Positions 8,274 to 17,115 of a stretch of 64,000 bases of DNA are shown one piece after another. The number at the start of each line of letters is the position of its first letter. Position 1 is the first letter of the stretch. A program made the position numbers and the translations under genes. The stretch is from positions 334,166 to 398,165 of the forward strand of contig NZ_JAOQJN010000003.1 in the NCBI RefSeq assembly GCF_025567085.1, read 5' to 3'. The notes under the pieces were generated by a model. The model saw only the letters and a program-made list of their open reading frames with translations, was not told the DNA's origin and made no database searches. This DNA comes from Bovifimicola ammoniilytica. Its GTDB lineage: Bacteria; Bacillota; Clostridia; Lachnospirales; Lachnospiraceae.

Positions 8274-10511
8274 CTACAATGCCCCTTTCGTCATCTTTTT
8301 AATATATTCTTCCGATGAAATTGGTCTTGAGAAATAATATCCCTGTATCTCATCACAGAAAATATCTCTTAAGAACTCATACTGTTCTTTAGTCTCAACA
8401 CCTTCTGCAACTATCTTCATATCAAGTAACTGACCTAATGATACGATAGTTGATACAACTATGTCACCTTTCGAATCACCAATGTCATCTACAAAACTCT
8501 TATCTAATTTCAGAATATCTACCGGAATGCTTTTAAGCATATTAAGTGACGAATAACCTGTTCCGAAATCATCCATTAGAATCTTGAATCCTGCTTTATG
8601 TAACTTATCAATTGTATCTATTAAAGCATCCGTTTCAGAGAATAATGTTGTTTCTGTCATCTCCAATTGGATATATTCAGCCGGCACATCATATTTCTTA
8701 AGTATTGCTGTATATTCTTCTATAAATCTTGAATTATATAACTGTAACTGAGACATATTAACTGATACAGGCACTACATTATAACCTGAATCTAACCATT
8801 TTCTTATATCCATACATACATGTTCAAACATATATTCATCTAATTCAACTATGAAACCATTGTTCTCAAATACCGGTATGAATTCATTTGGAAAAAGCAT
8901 ACCACATTCTTCATTATACCATCTTACAAGCGCCTCTGAACCTGTTAATTCACTATTTGATGAATTATATTTTGGTTGATAATACACTTTGAATTCTTCA
9001 TCTTTAATGGCTTTTTCCATCATATTTTCAATTTCCTGGTCTCTAAGCTCTTTCTGTCTCAATGTATCATCATATATGGCATATACTTTACTATGCTTAC
9101 CTTTAATAGATTTCTTAGTAAGGTCTGCCCTGTCTATCGCCGTATCAATATTAAAGAATTTTCTATCTACCGGATATATACCAATCGATAGAATTATCTC
9201 ATAGTTCTTCTCTTTCTGGACTCCACGTTTCTGTACAGTTAACGATAACATTTCCATTCTCTTTATGACATGATCCATATCATTTGCCTTCAGGAACAAT
9301 ACGAACTGGTCCGCTCTGTAATGTGCAAATACTTCTCCCGTCTCCATAATGTTATTAATCTCTCCCCATATAAATCTTATAACATTATTACCTTCTTCAT
9401 ATCCAAAAATGTCGTTAATATATTTGAATTTATCAACATCTAAATCTACTAATGCATACTCATCTGATGCACTCTTAATAAGTTTGTCTACCTCATCTTT
9501 AAATTTTGTAAATGATTTGCCACCTGTTACCTCATCTACATATGCAATATGTTCAATCTTCTTTCTATTCTTGTTCTGAATAACTAATACCACAAGCAGG
9601 GTTGCACCGTAGATAACTGCAAATATATATACTAACTGATTAAACCTGTCTAATGACTGAGCCATATATTTATTAAACTTATCATGCGATATAATAGTAA
9701 TTATCTTCCAGTCGTTCACATCCATAGGTTTAACATATGCTATCTTCGCCTTATGATATTTTATCCTTATAAATGCTGGTTCATTAGAACTTACTGCCTT
9801 AGATAACTTATCAGTTGTACGTGTTGAATTATCTAATTCTTCTAACTTATCTATAAAATTATGAGTTCTTACCTTCTTATTCTCATTCTCAGGCATCTCC
9901 TCGCCTGTTGTATCAAAAATTATAGTTCCATCATGATCTACAACCCATATATCTTTCTCTATCTCCATATCATCTTCATTAATTCCATATTCAATTTCGT
10001 CTGTGTATTTTTTGGCATAAAGAACCCCAACCACGTCTTCTTCATGTTTGATTGGTATACTATAAATATTATACTTCTTATTTTCATCAATTATTGTATT
10101 AGTAATAACGTATTCATTGTTCATCGAATTAACAAAATATTCTTCTGATGAAATATCATATTTATCCCCATTAATATCACACGCATTACCGTCTTTGTCT
10201 GCAATACCAATTAAATAAAATTTTTCACCTGTCCTAACAGACTTGATTTTGTTAACTTCTAAATCACACTTTAATTCAGATGTATCCGAAATATTTTTTG
10301 AAAAGTATTTTAGATAATAGAAATTATCAGCAATCTGTTTCTTTATGTTCTTAACTACCTGATCAGTTTCATAATTAATTTCCTTTTTCTGTATGGTGTC
10401 ATATCGACCTTCCATATAACTTATATATATGCTTCCGATACTTATAACAATCGTCATCATAATAATTACTACAATAATCGAAGAAGATATTCTATTCTTG
10501 CCAATTTTCAA
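8274..10511 (-). CDS. Membrane sensor with degenerate GGDEF and intact EAL domain
   Basis: Likely c-di-GMP phosphodiesterase. A transmembrane helix near the N-terminus, an extracytoplasmic Cache-like sensor of about 250 residues and a second membrane helix lead to a GGDEF-type domain. Its signature reads RADQF (about residue 399), so cyclase activity is probably lost. The EAL domain keeps SEALVRW, the DDFGTGYSS loop, LKLDKSFV, VAEGVET and QGYYFSRP, all expected for catalysis. I chose TTG at 10511, which has AAGGAG 9 nt upstream. The longer frame starting with ATG at 10541 would begin almost at the predicted transcription start and lacks a ribosome site. Confidence 0.9.
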   Translation of the reverse strand: MKIGKNRISSSIIVVIIMMTIVISIGSIYISYMEGRYDTIQKKEINYETDQVVKNIKKQIADNFYYLKYFSKNISDTSELKCDLEVNKIKSVRTGEKFYLIGIADKDGNACDINGDKYDISSEEYFVNSMNNEYVITNTIIDENKKYNIYSIPIKHEEDVVGVLYAKKYTDEIEYGINEDDMEIEKDIWVVDHDGTIIFDTTGEEMPENENKKVRTHNFIDKLEELDNSTRTTDKLSKAVSSNEPAFIRIKYHKAKIAYVKPMDVNDWKIITIISHDKFNKYMAQSLDRFNQLVYIFAVIYGATLLVVLVIQNKNRKKIEHIAYVDEVTGGKSFTKFKDEVDKLIKSASDEYALVDLDVDKFKYINDIFGYEEGNNVIRFIWGEINNIMETGEVFAHYRADQFVLFLKANDMDHVIKRMEMLSLTVQKRGVQKEKNYEIILSIGIYPVDRKFFNIDTAIDRADLTKKSIKGKHSKVYAIYDDTLRQKELRDQEIENMMEKAIKDEEFKVYYQPKYNSSNSELTGSEALVRWYNEECGMLFPNEFIPVFENNGFIVELDEYMFEHVCMDIRKWLDSGYNVVPVSVNMSQLQLYNSRFIEEYTAILKKYDVPAEYIQLEMTETTLFSETDALIDTIDKLHKAGFKILMDDFGTGYSSLNMLKSIPVDILKLDKSFVDDIGDSKGDIVVSTIVSLGQLLDMKIVAEGVETKEQYEFLRDIFCDEIQGYYFSRPISSEEYIKKMTKGAL

Positions 10512-10552
10512 AGTACTTCTCTCCTTCTTGCCAAACCACATTTTATATATAA

Positions 10553-10581
10553 ATTATACCTTATCTGGGTTAATTTATCAA
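10553..10581 (-). promoter_or_regulatory. Sigma-A type promoter of the GGDEF/EAL - HD-GYP operon
   Basis: On the minus strand TTGATA (10581-10576), a 17-bp spacer and TATAAT (10558-10553). The expected start of transcription is near 10546, about 35 nt before the TTG start at 10511. Confidence 0.75.
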
Positions 10582-10597
10582 CAACTTAGTGTAGTAT

Positions 10598-11197
10598 TTA
10601 TTTGTTTAACAAATGAATTTCTTCTTCTGTAAACTCCCTATATTCACCTGTTTTCAAATTCTCATCAATTGACACTTCTCCTATCTGTGTCCTCTTTAGA
10701 TATATCACATAACAACCTACTGCCTTCAGCATTCTCTTTACCTGATGCTTCTTACCCTCAGTTATTGTTATTTTACCTGATATAGTCTGTCCGTTTCTCG
10801 GGTTTCTTGCTGCTTTTTCAAACTTTGTACCTGCTATAAGGTTTGAAATTTCTTTAATATTGCCCGTTCCGTCAACTTCAATGCTTTCAGCCTTGAATAA
10901 ATCTTTTTCCCCTATAAGTTCTACACCGCTTTGTAACTTTCTTATCTTCTCATCATCAAGAATTCCCAACGCATGAAAATAATATGTCTTTGGCACATGA
11001 AATTCCGGATGCATAAGCCTCTGATTAAATATTCCGTCATTCGTTATGATAAGAAACCCCTCCGTATCCTTATCAAGCCTGCCAACCGGATGCAGAATAT
11101 GTCTCATATCTTCCGGAAAATAATCCATTACTGTTTTATGTTTCTCATCTGTCCTTGCTGTTATACAACCTTTAGGTTTGTTAAACATATAATACAT
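10598..11197 (-). CDS. RsuA/RluB-family rRNA pseudouridine synthase lacking an S4 domain
   Basis: Converts uridine to pseudouridine in ribosomal RNA. The catalytic motif GRLDKDTEGFLI has the conserved Asp. MFNKPKGCITA is the N-terminal family motif, and ITEGKKHQVKRML is the C-terminal one. At about 200 residues it lacks the N-terminal S4 RNA-binding domain usual in RsuA/RluB. The start is ambiguous: ATG 11206 lies only 2 nt from GAGAGG, while ATG 11197 lies 11 nt from it, so I chose 11197. The target position in rRNA cannot be assigned from sequence. Confidence 0.88.
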   Translation of the reverse strand: MYYMFNKPKGCITARTDEKHKTVMDYFPEDMRHILHPVGRLDKDTEGFLIITNDGIFNQRLMHPEFHVPKTYYFHALGILDDEKIRKLQSGVELIGEKDLFKAESIEVDGTGNIKEISNLIAGTKFEKAARNPRNGQTISGKITITEGKKHQVKRMLKAVGCYVIYLKRTQIGEVSIDENLKTGEYREFTEEEIHLLNK

Positions 11198-11213
11198 TTT
11201 ATCCATTGCCTCT

Positions 11214-11323
11214 CTTCTGATATAATATAAAAGCTTTCTTTACAAAAGCTTTTACTGTGCAATAAGTGCAATAAAATGAATTGACATAGCAATTCACTTT
11301 ATCGAATCAGACTAATTTTCTGA
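11214..11323 (-). repeat. Possible degenerate copy D of the multi-hairpin intergenic element
   Basis: The gap between the UPF0104 gene and the pseudouridine synthase holds three inverted repeats: TCAGA/TCTGA, AAAGTGAATTG/CAATTCATTTT and AAAAGCTTT/AAAGCTTTT. It ends in TCAGAAGAGAGG, the same kind of right edge (box plus ribosome site) as copies A and C. A frame here reads HFIALIAQ, similar to the IAFMAEE block, but stops follow. Relatedness to A-C is tentative. Confidence 0.45.
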
Positions 11324-12352
11324 CTATTTTATCTGCATATCTAATATTTTTTTATATCTTCTTTTATCCATTATCCTTTTGACCAAAATCACAATTCCAC
11401 CAATCATAAACGGAAATATATATGTAAAACAACGATACATAAGCATTACGGCTACTGCCTCTGCCTTATCTGTTACTGCTAAGAATAACACATAAAACAT
11501 TGCCTCTGTTGAACCACTTGCCCCGGGTGATGGTATAACCCCTATGAGTGCTGAAGCTAAAGCAGATATACATAAACCTCTTATTATATTACTTATATCC
11601 GTATAGCCTAATACAACGCACGGAATCATATACCAACCCAGATATTTAATCATATTAAGCAGGAGAAGTTTTAACATTGTTCCCTTTTCTTTAAGCATTA
11701 TCCTGCTTTCTTCCCTTAATGACTCTAATTTATTTTCTAGTAATTTTATACGTTCCTTTAGTTCAATATTCTTAATTACTTTTTCAGCTAAAAACAACAA
11801 AAAATCATGGATTTTCTTCCAGAGTACCACAGTAAGAAGTGCTATTGCTACAAGTACCGTTACAATTACGCCAAGTAATACATACTCAAAATACTCACTA
11901 TAGTATTCTTTCATAATTCCATAATTTCCTATAAAGAAGATTAAACACATTAATACAATGGCAATCTTCTGGACTATATAATTAATCGTAATCATTCCAA
12001 AACTATTCTGCATCGGAACATTATATTTATGAAGATAATACATTCCGGAAGCAGCCGTACCGCTTCCGAATGTAGTCAGCCTGAAAAATGCACAATAATA
12101 AGAACATCCAACTCCCTGATACCATTTGAAATTATCATTATATCTTTTAGCCATTACATAATAGGCAAGTCCATCTGCTGCATTAAAAAATGCACTGCAT
12201 AAAATTATAATAAATAATGTTGCAAATGTCATTTTACTAATCTGCTCAATTATTTCTTCTGACTGTCCGCCAAATACTTTGCAGATAACGCCTATTATTA
12301 TCGCTATAAATACAATATTTATTAAAATCTTAGCTCGGTTATTCTTCTTCAA
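11324..12352 (-). CDS. UPF0104 / lysylphosphatidylglycerol synthase-like membrane protein
   Basis: Integral membrane protein with about eight hydrophobic segments across 342 residues, resembling the flippase-type membrane half of MprF (pfam03706). The family consensus is visible as FFRLTTFGSGTAASG near residue 90 and PSPGASGSTEAMF near 270. It lacks the cytosolic lysyltransferase half, so it would not make lysyl-phosphatidylglycerol alone. A role in lipid or polyprenyl-sugar translocation is inference. It is the gene after copA on the same strand, with a 31-bp gap. Confidence 0.85.
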   Translation of the reverse strand: MKKNNRAKILINIVFIAIIIGVICKVFGGQSEEIIEQISKMTFATLFIIILCSAFFNAADGLAYYVMAKRYNDNFKWYQGVGCSYYCAFFRLTTFGSGTAASGMYYLHKYNVPMQNSFGMITINYIVQKIAIVLMCLIFFIGNYGIMKEYYSEYFEYVLLGVIVTVLVAIALLTVVLWKKIHDFLLFLAEKVIKNIELKERIKLLENKLESLREESRIMLKEKGTMLKLLLLNMIKYLGWYMIPCVVLGYTDISNIIRGLCISALASALIGVIPSPGASGSTEAMFYVLFLAVTDKAEAVAVMLMYRCFTYIFPFMIGGIVILVKRIMDKRRYKKILDMQIK

Positions 12353-12383
12353 TTATATGTTCACCTTTCATCTTTGGTCAGAA

Positions 12384-12587
12384 TTATTTTTCTAATACGG
12401 CATCATATCCGGCTTCTTTAACTGCTGCAATCATAGCATCTGCTGAAACATTTTCAGGATTGTCAACTGTTACAAGTTTACTTTCTAAGTCTGCTCTAGC
12501 TGATACTCCATTTAATGAATTCAATGCTTTCTCTACGTGTGCCACGCAATTTTTACACATCATACCGTCTACTCTTAATACTATCAT
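12384..12587 (-). CDS. Possible internally initiated CopZ-like copper chaperone (in-frame within copA)
   Basis: Inside copA, at the end of the linker, an ATG at 12587 is preceded by AAGGAG (12602-12597) with a 9-nt spacer. This is as good as the best ribosome binding sites in the window. Initiation there gives a 67-residue protein made only of the C-terminal HMA domain (VDGMMCKNCVAHVEKAL), the size and fold of CopZ. It may be a relic of a former separate copZ gene fused to copA, or a live second product. Expression is inferred. Confidence 0.45.
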   Translation of the reverse strand: MIVLRVDGMMCKNCVAHVEKALNSLNGVSARADLESKLVTVDNPENVSADAMIAAVKEAGYDAVLEK

Positions 12588-15020
12588 ATTTTCTTTCTCC
12601 TTTTCAACTGTTGTTTTTTTATTTGATATATTGTTTATATTAACTTTATTATCTTTATCATTATTTTCTGAAGTTTTTATTACTTCTATGCCAATAGCAT
12701 TTTTACTGTCTGTTTCCGGCTCATCTCTATCTTTCTTAAAGAATCTCAGTCTCAAAGCATTTGTAACTACAAATACACTGCTAAGGCTCATTGCTGCTGC
12801 ACCGAACATCGGGTTTAGCTTCCATCCAAATGTATTATAGTACACACCTGCTGCCAATGGTATTCCTAATATGTTATAGAAAAATGCCCAGAATAAATTC
12901 TCTTTTATATTTCTGATTACACTTTTACTTAATCTGATAGCGGTTACAACATCTAATAAATCATTCTTCATCAGAATAATATCAGCGCTTTCAATCGCTA
13001 CATCCGTTCCATTTGAAATCGCAATTCCGACATCCGCTCTCACAAGTGCAGGTGCATCATTTATTCCATCACCGACCATCGCAACTTTTCTTCCTGTTTT
13101 CTTAAGCTCAGAGATAACTGACTCCTTATCCTGTGGTAATACTTCAGCAATAATATCATCTAATTCAAGTGATTTTCCTATTCCATTTGCAGTAACTTTA
13201 TTATCACCGGTCAGCATTATAACTTTTATTCCCATAGATTTTAGTTTTCTTATTGCTAATGGACTGCTTCCCTTAATAACATCTGCTACTGCTATAATTC
13301 CGATTAATTTACTGTCTCTTGCAAATAATAATGGTGTCTTACCCTCATTTGCCAGATTATCTATTGTATTTTTCTCATTTTCACTTAACTTAATACCATT
13401 TTCATTAATGAACTTCTCATTTCCTGTGATAAATCTGCTATTCCCTGCAAATGCTTCAACGCCTTTTCCAGATATTGCATTAAATCTTTCAAGCTTATAT
13501 CTGCCCATATGTTCTTTAGAATATTCAACGATTGCATTTGCTAATGGATGTTCACTCTTCTCTTCTATTGCATATGCGATATCTAAGAGTTCATCTTCGC
13601 TCATACCAATTGCACTTATATCTGTTACGACAGGTTTACCAATTGTTATAGTTCCTGTCTTATCGAAAACCACTGTATCAATGCTATGTGCAACCTCTAA
13701 TGCTTCTCCAGATTTAATAAGTATTCCATTCTCAGCACCTTTTCCCGTACCAACCATAATGGCAACAGGTGTAGCAAGTCCCAATGCACATGGGCATGAA
13801 ATAACCAATACACATATTGCACACGATAAAGCAAATTCAAATGTCGCACCTGATATAAGCCATACCACAAATGTTATCACTGCGATAGCCATTACTACCG
13901 GCACAAATATTCCTGATATCTTATCTGCAATCTTAGCTATCGGTGCTTTGCTTGCGCTTGCCTCGTCTACAAGTTCTATTATCTTAGAAAATGTAGTGTC
14001 TGCACCAACTCTTGATGCCTTTACCTTAACAAAACCTGTCTTGTTAATTGTAGCTGCGATAACTTCATCACCTGCTGCTTTTTCTACCGGAATACTCTCT
14101 CCTGTAATAGCAGCCTCATCAACACTGGTACTTCCCTCTATAATAATACCATCTACAGGTATATTGCTGCCCGGTTTAACTATTACTATATCAGATACTT
14201 TAACTTCATCAACAGACACTTCTTTCTGTTCGCCATTTACCTCGATAATAGCTTTCTTAGGTGCCATATCCATAAGTTTCCTAAGTGCTTCACTCGTCTT
14301 CCCCTTAGATTTAGCCTCTAAGAATTTACCTACTGTAATAAGTGATAATATCATAACTGATGATTCAAAATATAAATCATGATGATATCTCATTACTACT
14401 TCCATATCGCCTGCACCAAGTGCATAACTCATTCTGTATATTGCAAATATTCCATATATAAGTGCAGCACTTGAACCAACTGCAATCAGGCTGTCCATAT
14501 TAGGATTCAAATGAAATAATGCTTTAAAGCCTCTCTTAAAATATATCCGGTTAACATATAGAACCGGAATACACAATAGAAACTGTGTAAATGCAAATGA
14601 AACTGCATTACTATGACCTGACAGGAACCCTGGAAGCGGCAGACCGACCATATGTCCCATAGAAACATACATTAACGGTATAAGAAATGCAAACGATACT
14701 ATAAGACGTCTTTTGAAATCTGCATATATTTTCTCATTAGCATCTGCTTCTCCATTAGTTTTAGTTTTATCACCAGCTTTATTAGCAGAACTTTTTCCCG
14801 CTTCATTATCTGAGACAACTTTTGCTCCGTATCCCGCCTTCTCTACAGCTTTAATAATATCATCACAACTTAAAATATTTTCATCATAGTCAGCTACCAT
14901 ACTATTAGTCAGAAGATTAACACTTGCAACAGATACTCCATCTAATCCGTTCACAGCTTTCTCAACTCGTGACTGGCAGGCAGCACATGACATCCCGGTT
15001 ATACTAAACTTGTCTTTCAT
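12384..15020 (-). CDS. copA: Copper-translocating P1B-type ATPase CopA with N- and C-terminal metal-binding domains
   Basis: Exports Cu(I) across the cytoplasmic membrane. The N-terminal HMA domain has GMSCAACQSR (Cys12, Cys15). A membrane pair follows, then the actuator domain (ITGES), the CPC motif in SCPCALG (about 407-409), DKTGT with the phosphorylated Asp (about 451) and GDGINDAP. After the last membrane helices comes a charged Asn/Lys linker, then a second HMA domain with GMMCKNC (about 820), like CopZ. I chose ATG 15020 behind GGAG rather than the in-frame TTG upstream. It follows csoR, separated by a multi-hairpin element. An internal start at 12587 could release the second HMA domain. 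Confidence 0.96.
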   Translation of the reverse strand: MKDKFSITGMSCAACQSRVEKAVNGLDGVSVASVNLLTNSMVADYDENILSCDDIIKAVEKAGYGAKVVSDNEAGKSSANKAGDKTKTNGEADANEKIYADFKRRLIVSFAFLIPLMYVSMGHMVGLPLPGFLSGHSNAVSFAFTQFLLCIPVLYVNRIYFKRGFKALFHLNPNMDSLIAVGSSAALIYGIFAIYRMSYALGAGDMEVVMRYHHDLYFESSVMILSLITVGKFLEAKSKGKTSEALRKLMDMAPKKAIIEVNGEQKEVSVDEVKVSDIVIVKPGSNIPVDGIIIEGSTSVDEAAITGESIPVEKAAGDEVIAATINKTGFVKVKASRVGADTTFSKIIELVDEASASKAPIAKIADKISGIFVPVVMAIAVITFVVWLISGATFEFALSCAICVLVISCPCALGLATPVAIMVGTGKGAENGILIKSGEALEVAHSIDTVVFDKTGTITIGKPVVTDISAIGMSEDELLDIAYAIEEKSEHPLANAIVEYSKEHMGRYKLERFNAISGKGVEAFAGNSRFITGNEKFINENGIKLSENEKNTIDNLANEGKTPLLFARDSKLIGIIAVADVIKGSSPLAIRKLKSMGIKVIMLTGDNKVTANGIGKSLELDDIIAEVLPQDKESVISELKKTGRKVAMVGDGINDAPALVRADVGIAISNGTDVAIESADIILMKNDLLDVVTAIRLSKSVIRNIKENLFWAFFYNILGIPLAAGVYYNTFGWKLNPMFGAAAMSLSSVFVVTNALRLRFFKKDRDEPETDSKNAIGIEVIKTSENNDKDNKVNINNISNKKTTVEKEKENMIVLRVDGMMCKNCVAHVEKALNSLNGVSARADLESKLVTVDNPENVSADAMIAAVKEAGYDAVLEK

Positions 15021-15190
15021 AATATTCTCCAATCCGCAGGCATATTATGCCGGAGGATTCGCGAGCAAAATTTCAGATTTTGCTCTGCGATTAAGGCTAA
15101 ATGTGGTGCCTGCAACACATTTAGCTGTGAGAAAAATAATCGTATCAACATTATTTTTCTCGCTATTCTCCATTTCTGAGCGATTTTTGC
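15018..15190 (-). repeat. Multi-hairpin intergenic element, copy B (csoR-copA gap)
   Basis: It begins TCGCTCAGAAATGGAGAAT, followed by GAGAAAAATAAT/ATTATTTTTCTC, GCTAAATGTG/CACATTTAGC, GAGCAAAAT/ATTTTGCTC and a last hairpin ATCCTCCGGCAT/ATGCCTGCGGAT. The element ends with GGAGAATATT, the copA ribosome site. The order of parts matches copies A and C, although the stem sequences differ. Confidence 0.85.
15019..15153 (-). CDS. Possible small ORF translationally coupled to copA
   Basis: From ATG at about 15153, behind GGAG (16 nt upstream), a 44-codon frame runs through the whole hairpin element. It ends in a TGA that overlaps the copA ATG as ATGA. The peptide contains RLFFSQL, LALIAEQN and MPADWRIL. 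It aligns position by position with the frame of copy A (LFFTLL, IAFMAEEK). Its start codon is inside the first hairpin and the spacing to GGAG is long, so translation is unproven. Confidence 0.35.
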
Positions 15191-15194
15191 AATA

Positions 15195-15458
15195 TTATTT
15201 CGATATCTTACTTATTATTGCCATCATTTCATCAACTTTTGCATCTCTTTCTTCTTTTGTCTCTGCACAATTAATACAGCTCTTCAAATGTGCCGAAAGC
15301 ACTTCCTTGTTAGTTGTATTAAGTATTGCTGAAGCCGACATTAATTGTCTGGATATGTCTATACAATATCGGTCCTCTTCAACCATTTTAATAATTCCAT
15401 CTATCTGCCCTCTTGCTGTTTTAAGAAGTCTCATTACTTTATCTCTGTCTGCCTGCAT
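15195..15458 (-). CDS. csoR: CsoR-family copper-sensing transcriptional repressor
   Basis: Small all-helical metal-dependent repressor (87 residues) that leaves its operator when Cu(I) binds. The Cu ligands are present as Cys in DRYCIDI (about 34), His in LSAHLKSC (about 59) and the Cys four residues later. The N-terminus LLKTARGQIDGIIKM is the family DNA-binding helix. Start ATG 15458 follows GAGGTGAAGAA; an in-frame ATG at 15482 would add 8 basic residues without a ribosome site. It heads the csoR-copA operon, and a GC-rich operator-like palindrome lies upstream. Confidence 0.95.
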   Translation of the reverse strand: MQADRDKVMRLLKTARGQIDGIIKMVEEDRYCIDISRQLMSASAILNTTNKEVLSAHLKSCINCAETKEERDAKVDEMMAIISKISK

Positions 15459-15526
15459 TTCTTCACCTCGTTTTCTATGCAATATTGTGTAATAATTTGT
15501 TTTATTAGCCTTACGATAAATGTTTG

Positions 15527-15586
15527 TTATGCCCCCGGGGAGGGGTGTGTTATATTATATATAATACATTTTATTTTATTTGTCAA
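15527..15586 (-). promoter_or_regulatory. csoR-copA promoter and CsoR operator
   Basis: On the minus strand TTGACA (15586-15581) is followed after 17 bp by TATATAT/TATAAT (about 15563-15554). Next to it lies the G/C-rich inverted repeat CACCCCTCCCCGGGGGCAT (within 15527-15553). This is the only such GC block in the area, and it resembles known CsoR operators with their runs of C and G around a centre. Autorepression of csoR-copA is inferred. Confidence 0.75.
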
Positions 15587-15592
15587 TTAACT

Positions 15593-15638
15593 AAAAGCCT
15601 CACAAAGCCAATTGATTCTGACTCTATGAAGCTTTTAA
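15593..15638 (-). terminator. Terminator after proS
   Basis: Arms AAAAGCTTCATAGAG and CTTTGTGAGGCTTTT pair over 15 positions, with G-U pairs, followed by TTTT. It sits 44 bp after the proS stop. Confidence 0.7.
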
Positions 15639-15681
15639 TAATATATTTTCTTATACTATTCTTATACCATTCTACTTTATC

Positions 15682-17115
15682 TTAGTATGCCTTACCCCAG
15701 TATACCATTGCTTTTGCAGGTTTACCACAGCATACACATACATCTGATAAATGCTCCTGATTAAATGGCATACATCTTGATGTAGCTGTTGTCTCTTCTT
15801 TTATCTTATCTTCACATTCCTGATTACCACACCACATTGCTTTAATAAAGCCTGGCTTATTAGCAACTGCATCTTTAAATTCTTCATAATTTGTAGCTAC
15901 AAATGTATGGTTATCTCTGTGAACTCTTGCTCTTTCAAGCATTTCTTTCTGCATTGCCTCTAAGATTTCTCCGACTTTATCGTTCAATTCATCAATTGAA
16001 ACTGTAATCTTTTCGCTTGTATCTCTTCTGACAATTATTGCCTGATTAGCTTCAATATCTCTAGGTCCCATTTCGATTCTTACAGGAATACCTCTCATTT
16101 CCTGTTCTGAGAACTTCCAACCAGGACTCTTATCGCTGTCATCTACTTTTACTCTGAAATTAGAAAGCATATTCTTAACTTCGTATGCCTTGTCTAACAC
16201 GCCCTCTTTTTTCTGCATAATTGGAATAATTGCAACCTGTGTTGGTGCTACCTTTGGTGGAAGTACAAGACCTCTGTTATCGCCATGAACCATTATAACC
16301 GCACCGATAAGTCTTGTTGTCATTCCCCATGATGTCTGATGAACATATTTCAATTTATTATCTTTGTCTGTAAACTGTATACCAAATGCTTTAGCAAAGC
16401 CATCACCAAAGTTGTGGCTTGTACCTGACTGAAGTGCTTTACCATCATGCATAAGTGCTTCAATTGTATATGTTGCTTCTGCACCTGCGAATTTCTCTTT
16501 ATCTGTTTTACGTCCTCTTACAACAGGAATCGCTAATACTTCTTCGCAGAAATCTGCATACAAATTAAGCATCTGCTGTGTTCTTTCTTCTGCTTCTTCT
16601 GCTGTTGCATGAGCTGTGTGTCCCTCCTGCCATAAGAATTCTCTTGAACGTAAGAATGGTCTTGTCTCTTTCTCCCATCTTACTACTGAACACCATTGAT
16701 TATATACCTTTGGTAAATCTCTGTATGACTGAATTTCATCTTTATAGAAATCACAGAATAATGTTTCTGATGTTGGACGAACGCAAAGTCTTTCCTGTAA
16801 CTTATTTAAACCGCCCATTGTTACCCATGCTACTTCAGGTGCAAAACCTTCTACATGGTCTTTTTCTCTCTCTAAAAGACTTTCAGGAATAAACATTGGC
16901 ATATATACATTTTCTACGCCTGTCTCTTTAAATCTTCTATCTAATTCATGCTGGATATTTTCCCATATTGCATATCCTGCCGGTTTAAAAATCATACATC
17001 CCTTAACACTTGAATATCCCATAAGTTCTGCTTTTTTAACTACATCAGTATACCACTGTGCGAAATCATCTTCCATAGCTGTAATTGCTTCTACTAATTT
17101 CTTATCGTTTGCCAT
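15682..17115 (-). CDS. proS: Proline--tRNA ligase, short (archaeal/eukaryotic-like) form
   Basis: Class II aminoacyl-tRNA synthetase charging tRNA-Pro. The 477-residue form lacks the editing insertion of the long bacterial type. Motif 2 is seen as the VVRWEKETRPFLRSREFLWQEGHTAHAT stretch (longest run shortened here). RPTSET and the VAPTQVAIIPI anticodon-binding start are also present, and the C-terminal zinc-type region has CGNQECEDK and CVCCGKPA. I chose ATG 17115 with GAGG 7 nt upstream; the longer open frame begins in the leader RNA. A T-box leader precedes it. Confidence 0.96.
   Translation of the reverse strand: MANDKKLVEAITAMEDDFAQWYTDVVKKAELMGYSSVKGCMIFKPAGYAIWENIQHELDRRFKETGVENVYMPMFIPESLLEREKDHVEGFAPEVAWVTMGGLNKLQERLCVRPTSETLFCDFYKDEIQSYRDLPKVYNQWCSVVRWEKETRPFLRSREFLWQEGHTAHATAEEAEERTQQMLNLYADFCEEVLAIPVVRGRKTDKEKFAGAEATYTIEALMHDGKALQSGTSHNFGDGFAKAFGIQFTDKDNKLKYVHQTSWGMTTRLIGAVIMVHGDNRGLVLPPKVAPTQVAIIPIMQKKEGVLDKAYEVKNMLSNFRVKVDDSDKSPGWKFSEQEMRGIPVRIEMGPRDIEANQAIIVRRDTSEKITVSIDELNDKVGEILEAMQKEMLERARVHRDNHTFVATNYEEFKDAVANKPGFIKAMWCGNQECEDKIKEETTATSRCMPFNQEHLSDVCVCCGKPAKAMVYWGKAY

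Noticed and set aside
13408..14382. 324-codon open frame on the plus strand opposite copA
   Set aside because: It lies fully antisense to well-conserved copA motifs, has no family resemblance and no ribosome site. It is a shadow of codon bias.
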